The notes beneath the pieces were generated by a model. That model had not been told where the DNA came from. It saw only the letters and a program-made list of their open reading frames with translations, and made no database searches. Below, in pieces: positions 52,581-64,000 of a stretch of 64,000 nucleotides of DNA (its first letter is position 1; each line of letters begins with the position of its first letter). The stretch is from NCBI GenBank assembly GCA_963969595.1, contig OZ018410.1, positions 29,082,913 to 29,146,912 on the forward strand, written 5' to 3'. The DNA comes from Neckera pumila. Taxonomy: Eukaryota; Streptophyta; Bryopsida; Hypnales; Neckeraceae. The position numbers were made by a program, and so were the translations under genes.

Positions 52581-54297
52581 ACACATGATTTTAAGTAATG
52601 ACCTTTAAGAAGATTTTCAGCAAAATTTTACTTAAAATACACTTTCAATTCAATTCTTCAACCCAAAAAAAAATTCCCACAAAGGATAATTGAAGTCATC
52701 TAAAATTTTAGGCTAGCATTCAAAAAAATATTTTTTCAAATTTTGAATGCTAATATCTTCCAATCTATACGTTCAAACTTCATGAAATTTTTATTACATG
52801 ATTTCAGATAAGTGAAATAGAAGATCTCATGGTTAGATTGTAATATGTATTCCGTAAGTTTTTTGCTTTCTTGAGCGAACGTGGTAGATATGGCAATTTT
52901 GAGTGTTTTTCGACCAAAAAATGACCATGATCTATTAGAAATAAACTTTGTCATTCCTTCCAACATATTTTTCCTAATAGCAATTTTCATACAAAATGTT
53001 GTCCCCTTTCTTTACCTTTGGTTTGGGCATGAGGAAAAAAAGAGGATTACTACCAAAAGATTATAAATTTGAAGTACAAAGGTGTGAGCTCCTAATTCAT
53101 CGCTTGTGACTCATATTTTCTTTTTTTCTTTTTTCACAAGTTCAAGGCAATTTTATATACAAAAAGACTAAAAATGAGTGTAAATAAAAATAGGTATGTC
53201 ATATGCCAACATAGTTTTTGGTCCTAAATGGAGAGTTTTGCCCAATGTAAATCCGGATCTTGCATGTAAATAGGGTAAAGACCCAGAATTTATGTAAATA
53301 GTAGATTTTGAGTGAATTTTGCCCAAACTTCTTAAGCCTACAATGCTTGTAACAAATTATGGCTCAATTGGTCCGATTGAATCTATATAAGAACCCTAAA
53401 TTGATTTCCAGAGAGAGGTTTTAGTTACCAGTTATTTTTGTCAAAAAGTATAAATCTCTATTATTTACCTACATGAGTTACAACTTCAAGACAAATCAAT
53501 GGAGGGCACAGTACTTGCTTGATTATCAAAATTTAAAGGAATTAGCTGAATTTGATTTTTTTTTCTTGAAATTTGTAGAGTAAGAATATGAGGCTATAAA
53601 TCTTTTTTGAAATTCCACGAGAGATTCCATCAAAAAATTTAGAATTTTTTGATACTCAGAAGATGCTCTTCCAAACGGTCAATCGCCAAAATCTACAATG
53701 GAAAAGTCTCACCTTAGAAATAGAAATTACCTTGGTTGCAATAAAATCTCACTAAAATATGTATAGTTTTTTTAATACTAATAAAATGCTCCAACAAGTT
53801 TCATGACATTCCCACATGCAAAAGTGCCCAAATCAGTAAGATTCTTTAAACTAATGAAATTGAAGGAAGTTTGTGGAGTTGACCAACATTCTAGGAGCAT
53901 ACTAATTAATTTGGAACAAGGTCAAAGCGGGGTCTTTTCTTACTCCCTAATACCTATTAAAGAGCTTAGAATAATTACTTTCTTCATAAAAGATAAACTC
54001 TAATACAATAGAATTGTCTTTGTGCATAGTGCCCAAATTATGCACTAAGAGAGATTTTATGTAGTTATACAAGTGCAGTAATGGCACTTAGATAATGTGG
54101 CCTCTAACTATACTATTTTTAGAAAAAATAATACTAAATTGGGCCCATCCACTAACTCTCTTACTACCTATTATGCACTAAGTATGCAATAAGAGAGGTT
54201 CTACTATAGTTGGATTTTTACCTCTTTTCAATTTTAAGTTGGATCTAGATTTTCTTGAGATTTTTGTGATGGTAAAAGGGGTGTGGAATTCCCTTGA
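52581..54297. other. AT-rich stretch with a decayed inverted piece of the TTAA family
   Basis: On the minus strand 52700-52835 resembles the 16590-16680 part of the 0.93-kb element (AAGATCT.CT, ACTTATC, AAATTTCATGAAGTTTGA, AAGATAT.A.CATTCAAA). No gene is seen in the rest. Confidence 0.45.
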
Positions 54298-55223
54298 TTA
54301 ACCCCTAAAGAACCAAGGCCATTTTTCTGCCAAAAAACTCTCAAAACTGCCATTTCTAGTGCAAAGAGTAAAAAAATCTGAAATTGTTTTTTTTGCACGT
54401 CCAATGGTAAGATCTTATACCTAACTAGTATGGCAATGTGTGGAAAAAATTTCAGAATTTTTGACGGCACAGATTGCAAGATGTCTGCGTTTAAAGTGAA
54501 AAAAATAAGATTTTCAGCACATTGCGGGACTAGATTTTTGGACTTTGAACATTTTTAACTTAAATTTTTTGCACTACAGAGTTTTGAGCTTTAAAGCTTT
54601 TTAGTGGAAAACTGAGTTGAGAGTCTAGAAAAAAAAAATTCAAAAAAACTTACTTTTCATTCTTAAAAAAATTATTAAGTAGACGATAGTACAAGATAGA
54701 AGGAAAATCTAAAATATTAATATCTTTTAGATGGAATTAAAATGCACTAATCCCAATGGTGAGATTGTTTTAGCAAGAAAACTAAAACACATGGAACTTT
54801 TATTTTTGAAAAATTGCAGAAATTGCATTCCAAAATGAATCCTACAAGTTCTTTTTTTCAAGAAGATGCTCTAATTGCCCGAAAAACAAGATTGTCCATA
54901 ACTTTCTCATTAAAAATCCAAATGAAATGACTCAAAGCTTCCCAAATAGGCAAAAATATAATCTATAAGGGAAAAAAATTAAAAATTAAAAATTAATTTT
55001 TTGCAAAATTTTTTTGGTGCCCGCTCTCCCTTGTTTTGAGCTTATTTGGGCATAACTTTTGTTCCCCGGCACCAATTGAAAAAAAAATTATATTCCCACA
55101 AAGCTTATCAGTTTTTCTATCTTCAAAAAAAGCTTCAGAAAATCACGACAAAAATTCAGCCCATAGGTACCTGCCCAAAATCCCATTTGTCTCCCAAAGG
55201 GACAATGGTTCTTTAGGGGTTAA
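54298..55223 (+). mobile_element. 0.93-kb TTAA-bounded element, family copy 3 (best-preserved ends)
   Basis: The left end is TTAACCCCTAAAGAACCAAGG; the right end is CAATGGTTCTTTAGGGGTTAA (926 bp with TTAA). The outer 17 bases (TTAACCCCTAAAGAACC) are perfect inverted repeats. The body aligns with 16465-17395. It has no transposase ORF; the two small ORFs inside are not conserved between copies. Confidence 0.82.
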
Positions 55224-57800
55224 AATGACCCTATGAAACCAATGGCGCAATCCGTTTGTGATTTGGAGTCTTCATCTAAAAGACAGAGTTTGGGACAAAC
55301 GTAGAAAGTAGAAAATTAAAGGATTAGGATGAAAATTCTAAATGATAAGTTTACTTGTAGGTAAATGAAAGGAAGTGGGTGCCTTTAGAAAAGTATTGAA
55401 AGGCACTCATTCTCACTTCAAATCACCCCTTTTATAACACTTTGATTATGTTAGGTCTAATTAGATGGATTTTTGCCATTTTTGAGCCAAATAACCGAAA
55501 TGGTTGTTTTCTGAAGCTTTTATGCTTCATTGTTGGTATTTCTCAAGCAAATTTTGAACAACATTGGGGGCCCTATAACCTTGATCCCTTCTATTCTATT
55601 GGTTAACTCCTACGCACATTGCTAGAGTTTTTTTGTAAGAATTTTGGTCACATTTGTTGAAATTTTATTGAAGTTTTGTATAAGTTGCTTGTATCTTGTC
55701 TAATCATAGAGAATCCCTCCTCCGTACCTTGGCAATACTGCTTAGATGGGCCTCTAGTGTATTGTAAGAAAATGATTGTCCACTTACTTGGTTGTAATTT
55801 GTTGTTTATTTGTACTAACTCTGTTGTATATGTGATTGTGCACTAACGTGTTTGTACCTTGTCCGTATTACTCAATAACTTGTTATAGTTTTGTTTTTTT
55901 GGTAACTCTCCTAGACATCAAAGCTTTGATTTACAAGTCTTAGAAGTGTTGGTAGAAATTACAAAATACTCCTAGACGGCAAAGCAGCTTTGAACCTCTT
56001 ATGTAAAACAAAGAAACTCTGAAAAACACATTAAGAGAGATTTGGGCCATTGGAAGACTGCAAGTTATCTTGCGTTTTAAGATTGTGGGAATGCAGGATA
56101 AAGGATAACTGGTGGCTGATGTGGCCTAGACATTGCCACATCATTTTCAAGGGGAAAGTTAAAAAAAAAATGCTTAAAATGATATTTTGAAAAAAATAAA
56201 TCTGACAGCCCGTACCGCTATTCATAGGGTCGGGCTAGATTAGGGAATGGGCCTGAAACGGCCCTCTAGAGACCCCAAGTCTCTCCTAATTTCTCAAGAT
56301 GGTTCAAGTTAGTCTTAAAGCCTTGAGTTTACAAAATCCAACTTACATTTGAGAAAATTTCAGGCCTGTGGAGGGCTGCTCCACAACCCTCCAAGGTACC
56401 CTAAAATTTACTTTGTTTTTGCTCAAAAATTTGTTTTTCCCCTATTTCCGCCCAGCTTAACTGCAGTGGCAGTGGCATAGGAACCCATAACTCCAAATAA
56501 AAAATTATTAAAAATAATAATAATAATAATAATAATCTTTAAAAAAAATTAAAAAAAATTAAAAAAAATTAAAAATTCTACGAAATTGGACTGCTCCGGC
56601 AACCAGTCATAGACTTTGACTGCTCACCAAGAGCACTTTTCAAAGTTGACAGGCCACGCATGAAATAGCATGGCATGTCAACTTTGAACGGCCCTCCAAG
56701 GGGCTGATCTTTTCTCTAATGGTTTCCAAATATCCATGTTGCATAGATTGTCCTAACTTCCAAATATCCATATAGAATGAGAAGTTTATTTTTTTAACTT
56801 TACTTGCCAAGTGTTGAAACTTAGCCATGATTTCCCTTGACTTTGTTTTTAAATAAAAAAACACTTCCAAGAAGGGACCCAAAAAATTAAAATATTCACC
56901 AAAAATTAAGCTTTACGGCCTCCTTCAAGTGTCCCAAGGCCTTTCCTAATATCCAGGGCCTTCCTGAGCTCTAGGGCCTTCTTTGAGCTCTATGATCATC
57001 TCCAAGCACCAAGGCCTCACACGTATAAGTTTTTTTTTAATTTCTCTTTGAATTTTTTTACTAAATTACAAAACAAAACAAAGAAAGTCAATAGAAAATT
57101 AGAGGGAGGAGTGAAGAGGAGCATATAAGAAGAAGGGAGGTGGAAGCTCAAATCAAGAATTGAAGGAGCAGAAGTGCCATGTCAAATTCAATTGCAATAG
57201 AACTAGAAGGAGAATCAAGCAACAAGTTTTTGGATAGAAAGAAGAAGAGAAGTGAAGAGATTAAAAGGAGTATTAAACAATGAACAGGGAGTGCCGCCGG
57301 TTAGTTACAAGCTAGCCGGTCGATATTGAGAATTTTTGAATGAGATAGAAATTTTTAGGAAGGGGTTCCGGAAGAAAAATGAAGGTTTTTAGAAACGAGC
57401 CGACTAGAAAAAAAAATGCTGGCATTTTGGCAAGCTGCCCTAGGAGTATCCATGGCAAGTTATTGATTGAAAGGCATTTTTCACAGCGGGTAGCCGACCA
57501 GGCATATACTTTTTAGGAATTTTTTTTAATACTATATAGTACTCTATTGTACCAAGTAACCAAGGTAACCAAAGCTATAATACCAAGTTAACAACTACCA
57601 ACTACCATATTTTTAATAATCAAGTATCCCTCATTCAAAGGCTGACAAGCATCCAAACTATTTGGGAATTGGGAAATGGCGGGGATATAGAACTAATGGA
57701 AGTTCTTACACTTCTTGGAAGTTGGAACAGCGTGGAAGACTGGAATACTGAATTACTAAAAGTTTGTGTGAGACAATAAGTTATCGTTGCACTTATCAGT
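55224..57800. other. Gene-free AT-rich stretch with simple repeats
   Basis: (AAT)n at about 56508-56535 is followed by a run of TTAAAAAAAA units at 56548-56575. A near-perfect hairpin lies at 56639-56688. Nothing coding is recognised. Confidence 0.5.
56639..56688. repeat. 50-bp hairpin (21-bp arms)
   Basis: TTCAAAGTTGACAGGCCACGC pairs with GCATGGCATGTCAACTTTGAA, with two mismatches and an 8-base centre. It could be the remnant of a tiny foldback element. Confidence 0.8.
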
Positions 57801-58149
57801 AACCTAGTATCCCACTAACCTTGCCCTGCTGGCTTAACTGCTCGTTGGAGACACTAAACCCCAGCCTTATCCAATCGGGCAATCAATCCTCGCATCGATT
57901 GACGGCTAAGATTTCGCCATTCCGTCGTTGGTCATTGTCACTCTCAGTTTGTCTCGCTCACTTGCAGGCAGTCTCACCTGTGACGGCGTCACTTTGCTGG
58001 CTTGCTGCACCTTATTTTTGTGGAATTGTGTCTGAGTTTTCAATTTGGATTGCTGGCTTTTTGCACTTCTGCTCGTATATTGCGCGCATTTGCAACTTTG
58101 GGGGCTCCGCGGGTGCTGCCGGACTGGTACTGCATGGACGTTCTTTTTG

Positions 58150-58235
58150 CGTGAGATTTTGGATTTTTGCTCAATCACAAGTGTGAGATTTTGGGGTTTT
58201 GCTCAATCACAAACATGAGATTTTGGGGTTTTGTA
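58150..58235. repeat. Short tandem repeat of about 36 bp, 2.4 copies
   Basis: GTGAGATTTTGG(A/G)(T/G)TTTTGCTCAATCACAA occurs twice and is followed by ATGAGATTTTGGGGTTTTG. It lies just upstream of the hAT relic. Confidence 0.85.
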
Positions 58236-58518
58236 ATCAGTGTCTGCTTGCAATCAATGTCCTCTTGAGTCTTAATTGGGCGCTCAATCGACCTACTCTT
58301 CTGGCTTTGCAAAATTGGGGGGGCGCAGTGGTGCTCACATTGCTACTGCTTCAAGCTGTCTCTCCAAATTTGAATCAAGTAATTCTTCCAAGCTTCCACT
58401 CCTCCCTTTTTTGTTGCAGTGTCATTTCAGTAGTTTGTTTGTTTTCTAAAACCTGAGGTGTTGTTTTCTAATGCCTGAGCCCTGAGGTGTTCCTTGTAGC
58501 AGGTTCTTGCAAATCGCA

Positions 58519-59684
58519 ATGGCAAAGAGGCAAAAGTCGATTCATGACACCTACTTTGGGAGATCGCATGAGACGGATTCTTCAAATTTTGCATCTCCAA
58601 GTGACAGCGTGAGATTGGTTGAGAGCCCAAGTACAAATCAACCAGCTCTTTTTCAGGCCATACTAGCCCAAACTGTGTGGAAAGAGCAATGGGCGACTCA
58701 ATTCGACTAGCTTCATTTCTCTGCCTTGGAGAGCAAACTCTTCTACAAAGTCTGCAAGGAAAAGGGGGCCCGCTCAGTCTACGCAAAGGAAGGGCCGAAA
58801 ATTTTTAAGGTCGATGCGTGTGTAGACCATTCTTGTTCAATTGAACACCGCAGGCTTGCTTGGGCTTGCCACAACGGAGAGAAAACCATGGAAAAAGCAA
58901 TCTTCAATGGACAACATGCTTGTGATGAGGCTTTGCACATCCTATTTAGAGCCGCCAACTTTATAGGGAAGGAATCTCTCCCTTACTCAAAATTCCCTTC
59001 ATTATATAAATTGTTGGTGTCCGTGAAAGCTCCTATCACAGCCACCATGTACCAAAATGAAAAAGCTTGCAGTGATTTGGTTTGGTGTATTTCTGTAGTA
59101 ATCAAAAAAAAATCATTTGTAGGATTTGAAATTCTCCATTCTTTGGCATTATGATCAATGAATCTATAGATATCAGTGCTACTGGCCATCTTGTCATGTT
59201 TGCAACCATTGTACAAGAGGGTCTGCCCATGACGGTTTTTGTAGGACTGCTGCAGCTAGATGGCGGCAAGAAGGACTCTGCATTGATTTTTGCCTTTGTG
59301 ATATCTCAGCTGCAACTGTAGAATTTAGATCTGTGCAAGTTCATGGCCTTTGTGAGTGACGGAGTAAGCAACATAGTGGGTTGCCACATTAGTGTTTCCA
59401 CACAACTCCGCAATGAGGTAAATCCATTCATGTTGACTTGTCACCGCGTAGCTTATCGAACTAGTCTTGCCGCTCTGGATGCTGCCAAAGCAGTAGGCTG
59501 TAAGGTTCTGTCCACCGAAGTCAGTTCCTTGATCAATTTGATTTTTGGTTTCTTCCATAGGTCAATTAAGCGCAAGAATGCACTCACAGCCTTGCAAGAA
59601 CAATTTTTTGATTCTAAAAAATCTATGAAGTGCTATCACAAAATTTGGTGGCTAACTGGCTACATGCAACACAATATGAAGTGA
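58519..59684 (+). pseudogene. hAT-family transposase relic, ZNF862-like
   Basis: The frame opens MAKRQKSIHDTYFG at 58519, then breaks several times. Recognisable pieces: FKVDACVDHSC / SLPYSKFPSLYKLL (58800-59020), INESIDISATGHLVMFATIV then LPMTVFVGLLQLDGGKKDS (59150-59280), FVSDGVSNIVGCHISVSTQL then NPFMLTCHRVAYRTSLAALD (59346-59490), and SIKRKNALTALQEQFFDSKK. This order matches the DUF4371/hAT transposases annotated as zinc-finger protein 862-like in many plants and animals. The two Asp of the core (DIS, SDG) are present, but stops and the loss of the dimerisation domain make it dead. Confidence 0.82.
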
Positions 59685-62467
59685 TTGAAATGAGAGACAT
59701 TATTGTTAAAGGTGGGAAAAAATAGGCATCACAAGAGCATTCTTACCTTATTTTAAATTTGAAGCAAAACAGGCCAATATATCTTCATCCTTGTTTACAA
59801 AGGACTTTAGCATTGAGAGAAATACTTTAATGTCCATCAATGTTGAATTGGATCCTGCCTTGTGACTTTCTTCTATTATTGATGATTGCCTTAGATCTAG
59901 AGCAACTATTAAATCAATTGAAGCAACAAGAAACATAATACGGCAATTTGCAAGAAAAGTACAAAGTACAAAAAGTATGTCTTCAACATTTCTCTTTTTT
60001 GGTTTAAGTGACTTTTACTTATGTACATACCATTTGGAATTTGTTGAATGCTGAGGATTTTTCTTGCTATTGAATCCAAACCCTGCATTTCAAATGGCTC
60101 TTGCATGTCAAATTTTATCTCAATGGTACAAACTTTTAAGATATTTGCCTACCCTACAAGCTTCTATTTTTTAGAATAAAGTTAAAAATCATATGGCACA
60201 TGCAAACACCCTAACTAAATACATAATTTAAACAAATGCTCACATTCAAGCCCTAGATTAAAAATACCTTAGATTGAAATTTGAGAGATGATTTGTAAAT
60301 TTTGTTTGGACTTATCATTTAGATCCAAAATAGCATTGCATGTATTGATTTGCATTACATGCATTGATTTGTATTACATGTTTTGACCAACATAGCATGT
60401 GTTGATTATGTGTTCAATTTGAAATTGCATTGCATGACTATAATACATTCATTTCTTGTAACAAGCTAGGAATGGAGGTGTAGTACTCTAATTGTTTGAT
60501 CCCTATACTACATCCTAAGCACTTTAGCACTTCTAATCAATACCCTAGGATATTTCCACTCACATTCTACAAGCTATCAATCAAATGTGCCTACACTAGA
60601 TTTCAATTACGATATATATATATAAGGCCAAGAGAAAAACAAACAAGGGCTCCACTTCAAGTTGTACCTCCCTCAGGCTGCATTTCCAGTTGCATTTCTT
60701 CCACAAGTTGCACGTCTTAAAAATGTAAAAAAATGCAAAAGTTACAAGAACAAAAGAATTAAACATACAGAAAAGATGAAGAAACAAGGGATAGATTTCA
60801 AGCTGCACCTCCTTTAAATTTCTCTTCAAGCTACATTTCTCCCTCGAGCTGCACCTCTTATAATTGTAAGTACATAAATACGACACAAGAACAAAAGAAT
60901 CAAACACACAAAAAAAGACAAAGAAACAAAGGCTCCACTTGAAGCTGCACTTTTCTCAAGTTGTATCATAAGCTGCATGGCTCAAAAATGCCTATTGTTA
61001 CACAAAGATGAAAACAATAAAAGCATGGATTCCTAATAACTAGTCTCTAGGCCTTTAAAAGAAATCCTAAAACCAACAGATTTTCAATGATTTCACCAAT
61101 TAATGCATATTTCATCCAATTTCCAATGAATTCAGCAATCAACGCACTTAGTTTTTGAATTTTTGACAACTTCTCTAATAATTTCTTGCAAGTTCAAATT
61201 CCTCAAAAAGCAATTATTTTTTAACGAATCTAATAAAGGATTATGGTAATGAAGAAATTCAATAAAAATATAATTAATATGTCCACAGCATAAATTTTTC
61301 CTTAAAATATTTGACCATCTAATATTGAATTTTTTATTGAATTTTGTATAAACTATAGTATTCACAAAGTATAGATTATATAAAGCATGCAAGTCTTCTA
61401 GGTAATATGCATATAATAAAAATTATACAATTGCTAATCTAACATTTTAAATAGTGTGTGCAAAAAATGACCAACTATTGATAGTTATATTTGCAACAAA
61501 TCCAATGGAGGCAGTTCTTATTAAAATTCAAAATACTTGCATATAAATCAGCCTTAATTTTGACACTACATGGCCAGAAAGCACTAGTTGAAAAAATTGG
61601 GCAAAAAAATATTAAGGAAAAAAAAAGCCAAATACAAGCCCAGGATTTCCATAGCGTAGCCTAAAAGCTTTGGCCCTAGCCGCCTTCATCGTCAACTTTT
61701 TCGGTCAAAGGACATTTGTTTTTGAATTTTTCGCGCCAATTTACTCTAGTCTTGCCATCTGCTTCGTTTGTATTGCACTGGTGAGCTATGCATTTGTCGC
61801 CATTCAAGCACCATGAGAAATATTGTTCATTGTTGGAGTTTTGTGGAGCATTCAAATTGCCGTCACTAGATTTTTGACAAGTCATTCCACTCCGCCGCTT
61901 TCTTCAACTCCACCTTTCTAGAGTTTATTATCACTCCTTGTTGCGCTCCTTGGTTTTGCAACTCCATTCCTTATTGCTTACATACTCCATCTTCCTAACT
62001 ACAAAGGATGCATGTTCTCCGACTCCATCAGCTTTTTTCAGTGCAACACAGCTTTACCCAATGGAGATTGCGTGCATTTTTGTCCACTATGCAATTGTTT
62101 ATTTTGGGTGCAAGCATTGTCGAAGTATATCAATCATGGTACAGTGGGAGTGCTGTAAGTATCCTTCTTCTCTTTTTGTTGTGATGACCACTAGATTGCA
62201 ATATTTATAATTGGTGTTTTGTTTGATTACTGAGTTGCACTTTTAATTATTCATTTTATCTACTACGTACACCATGGTTTGACCAACAATCACCAATAGT
62301 GGTTGTCAATGTCACAGTCTTTGTTGTGTAGCAACGCCATGGTTTGACATATGCTCACCAACGGTGCTTACAATTCTTAGCTTATAAATCCTTGTTCCGT
62401 AGCGTGGTCTATTGCTCACCTTCTTTTGTCCATTTCTGTTCAATAGCATTTTCAGATTCTTCTGGCG
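59685..62467. other. AT-rich region between two hAT relics
   Basis: Apart from the tandem repeat at 60.6-61.0 kb there is a short GC-richer piece (about 61676-61920) with no motif I know, and a repeated ACCATGGTTTGAC...CACCAA phrase at 62270-62365. No gene is recognised. Confidence 0.45.
60630..61020. repeat. Diverged tandem repeat, about 140-bp period, three units
   Basis: AACAA(G/A)GG followed by (T/A)CTTCAAG(T/C)TG starts units near 60641, 60784 and 60925. Each unit has several AAGCTGCA(C/T)(C/T)T motifs and an AAGAACAAAAGAAT(T/C)AAACA block. The short AAGCTGCAC subrepeat may be a slippage product. Confidence 0.7.
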
Positions 62468-64000
62468 ATGGGAGAGGTAGCTGCAAATCCGACAATGGAA
62501 GACTACGAGGACTAGGGCGAAGATGTAGCGGAGATTGCCATGTAGGAGGCTAAAGTTGAACTTCATAAAGACCTCACTGTAATTGCTTTCGCAAGGGCAA
62601 TATGTGCAGTGCAACAAAAGGCAGAGAAAGAAGTTGCAATACGGCAACGCAAGATGAAGGGGAAGGCCCTTTGCAAGGAGATTCTAATGTACAGCAAAGT
62701 GCTTGAGAGGCTGTGTCTATTGCAAAATTCTTCAATAGTTCAAGGAATGTCAATAACCAGCAACCCCTCTTTGTGCTCTATGTACCATCCGATCCGATGT
62801 TAGTCAGTTCACTTTTTGCCTCAAAAGACATGTGCTCTAATGTTGGGTCTCTAGATACAGTAATGTTAGAGTCTCTACCTCCTCCCGAATCACAGAAAGG
62901 AAGCACCAGCTGTGCGCAAACCCATTCCGCATATGCAGCTCTCCAAACTTGTCGCCAATTACGTATTGATTTGGTAAAAAATTTGATGGAGAAGATGAAA
63001 TGGAACCTGATGATGACTTCCAAGAAGTTCTACCTCCTAAGAAACCAAAGTTGAATTATGATTGCACTCGACATTTTCAAAATAAGTAGGCCTCAAAACT
63101 AGTTTTGGTGGAATTGACAAAAAGAAATGACGGTCAAGTGCACCTTGTTAAGTGCAAAGTTTGTTCTACATTCGAGAAAAAAACAAAAAAATTGGATTTC
63201 AAGTGAGATACATTGATAAAATATGAGGGCAGAAGGAATACTGCGTTTGACATGCCATAATTCAAAGTGAAAGCAAATAAATGGTATATTTTGAGAACCT
63301 ATTGTCATTAAATCAATTTACATCACTTTGCTACGAGACAGCCTGCTTCCGTCCTCAAGCAAGTGAATGTGACCACTTCTACACCAAAAGCAAAGAAACA
63401 AGTACAATTGGCCACAATTTTTGAAATCCTCTAATCTGGCCGTTTAATGTTGGAATATGAAGAGAGGCAAGTATTATATGCCTTCATCATTGTTCCAAAT
63501 CTTCAATGCATGCATTAGATGTACAGCTCTGGTTAGAAGATGACAAAATGTACGTACCAGCAAGTGCAGGAGTCTATCAAGAAAAAGATATCCAATTCTC
63601 ACTTCATCGCTATTATATGCGACAATGTTACATTAGTAGGTAATAGCAGCTGGTTCTATATACACGCTTACATTGTTAAGAACTTTGTAAGGGTTCCTCG
63701 TCTGATTTTTTTGCAACGCTTGGTGGACAATGTTGGTGCAAAAATTCTTACCTTGTTGATTGTTAAGCCCTTAGAGTGTGGAGGGGATTTAACTTTTGAG
63801 CAAATTTTGAGGAGGTTCTTGTGTTTTGGCGCTAGTGGAGTCAGTACTTTTTAGGGGTGCTAGAAAGTGAGATTACACTATAAATTCAAACCAAGTTCAC
63901 TTTTTTTTTGTAAGAGTTCATTGTATAGCTCATTGTTGCAATCTTGCAGTGAAATTGTTGTTTGTGTTACCAACAATTTTTGGAGTTTGGGAGCAAGTCC
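62468..64000 (+). pseudogene. Second hAT-family (ZNF862-like) transposase relic, running off the window
   Basis: Broken frames contain CTRHFQNK (63066), LTKRNDGQVHLVKCKVCSTFEKK (zinc-finger-like Cys pair, 63120-63180), ATRQPASVLKQVN, LEYEERQVLYAFIIVPNLQ, then from 63540 KCTYQQVQESIKKKISNSHF, IAIICDNVTLVGNSSWFYIHAY, VPRLIFLQRLVD and LCFGASGVSTF before a stop at 63852. The reading resumes downstream of the stop. It is the plant-type hAT transposase of the same broad group as the relic at 58519, but a different subfamily: here SCDEVT- and FGADGVST-type motifs read ICDNVT and FGASGVST, so a core Asp is lost. Non-functional. Confidence 0.75.

Noticed and set aside
57821..58186. 121-residue ORF upstream of the hAT relic
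   Set aside because: No motif; both strands are open and it overlaps a short tandem repeat, so it is probably the element's flank.

Overview
This is a nuclear chromosome segment from a land plant. It contains a plant-type bifunctional 6-phosphofructo-2-kinase/fructose-2,6-bisphosphatase with an N-terminal carbohydrate-binding region, a plant REM-like B3 protein, spliceosomal introns with plant-style GT/AG borders, and a Ty1/copia primer-binding site of the TGGTATCAGAGC type. Intergenic DNA is very AT-rich and full of decayed DNA transposons. I suspect a non-seed plant (moss or lycophyte grade), but this is a low-confidence inference because no marker here fixes the clade.

Layout. (1) 1-1937: 3' part of the nuclear cap-binding protein CBP80 gene (+), in one long exon. 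(2) 3025-5135: a 2.1 kb element with inverted ends next to TTAA. (3) 5695-8532: a five-exon gene (-) for an unrecognised, probably plastid-targeted membrane protein. (4) 9387-17395: AT-rich, gene-free, with further TTAA-ended elements. (5) 18036-19737: an intact three-exon gluconokinase gene (+). It is followed by a partial tandem duplication (about 19299-21690 and 23555-26472). In the second copy the kinase is a frameshifted pseudogene and a piece of a replication factor C small-subunit gene has been inserted. A short minus-strand ORF of unknown function stays open in both copies. (6) 28250-29790: PIF/Harbinger transposase relic. (7) 31759-39263: a complete 23-exon F2KP gene (-) encoding 770 residues; all exon phases agree. 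(8) 40843-41771: another TTAA element. (9) 43212-43733: intronless UFC1 (+), convergent with a complete eight-exon ribonucleotide reductase small-subunit gene (44234-46182, -), which has an E2F-like site in its probable promoter. (10) 47306-47740: 217-bp tandem repeat; a third copy near 51 kb is split by a 669-bp insertion with a TGG target duplication. (11) 48483-49647: two-exon B3-domain gene (-). (12) 51.7-64 kb: copia relic, a third 0.93-kb TTAA element, and two hAT (ZNF862-like) transposase relics, the last running off the window.

The host genes are unrelated housekeeping functions: RNA cap binding, gluconate entry into the pentose phosphate pathway, fructose-2,6-bisphosphate control of carbon partitioning, ufmylation and dNTP synthesis. 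There is no operon-like logic. The most distinctive feature is the family of TTAA-flanked inverted-repeat elements: three copies of 926-931 bp, one of 2.1 kb, and several solo ends. Their ends resemble piggyBac-type termini, and none carries an evident transposase. The second most distinctive feature is the gluconokinase-associated duplication, with its conserved unknown ORF and captured RFC exon.
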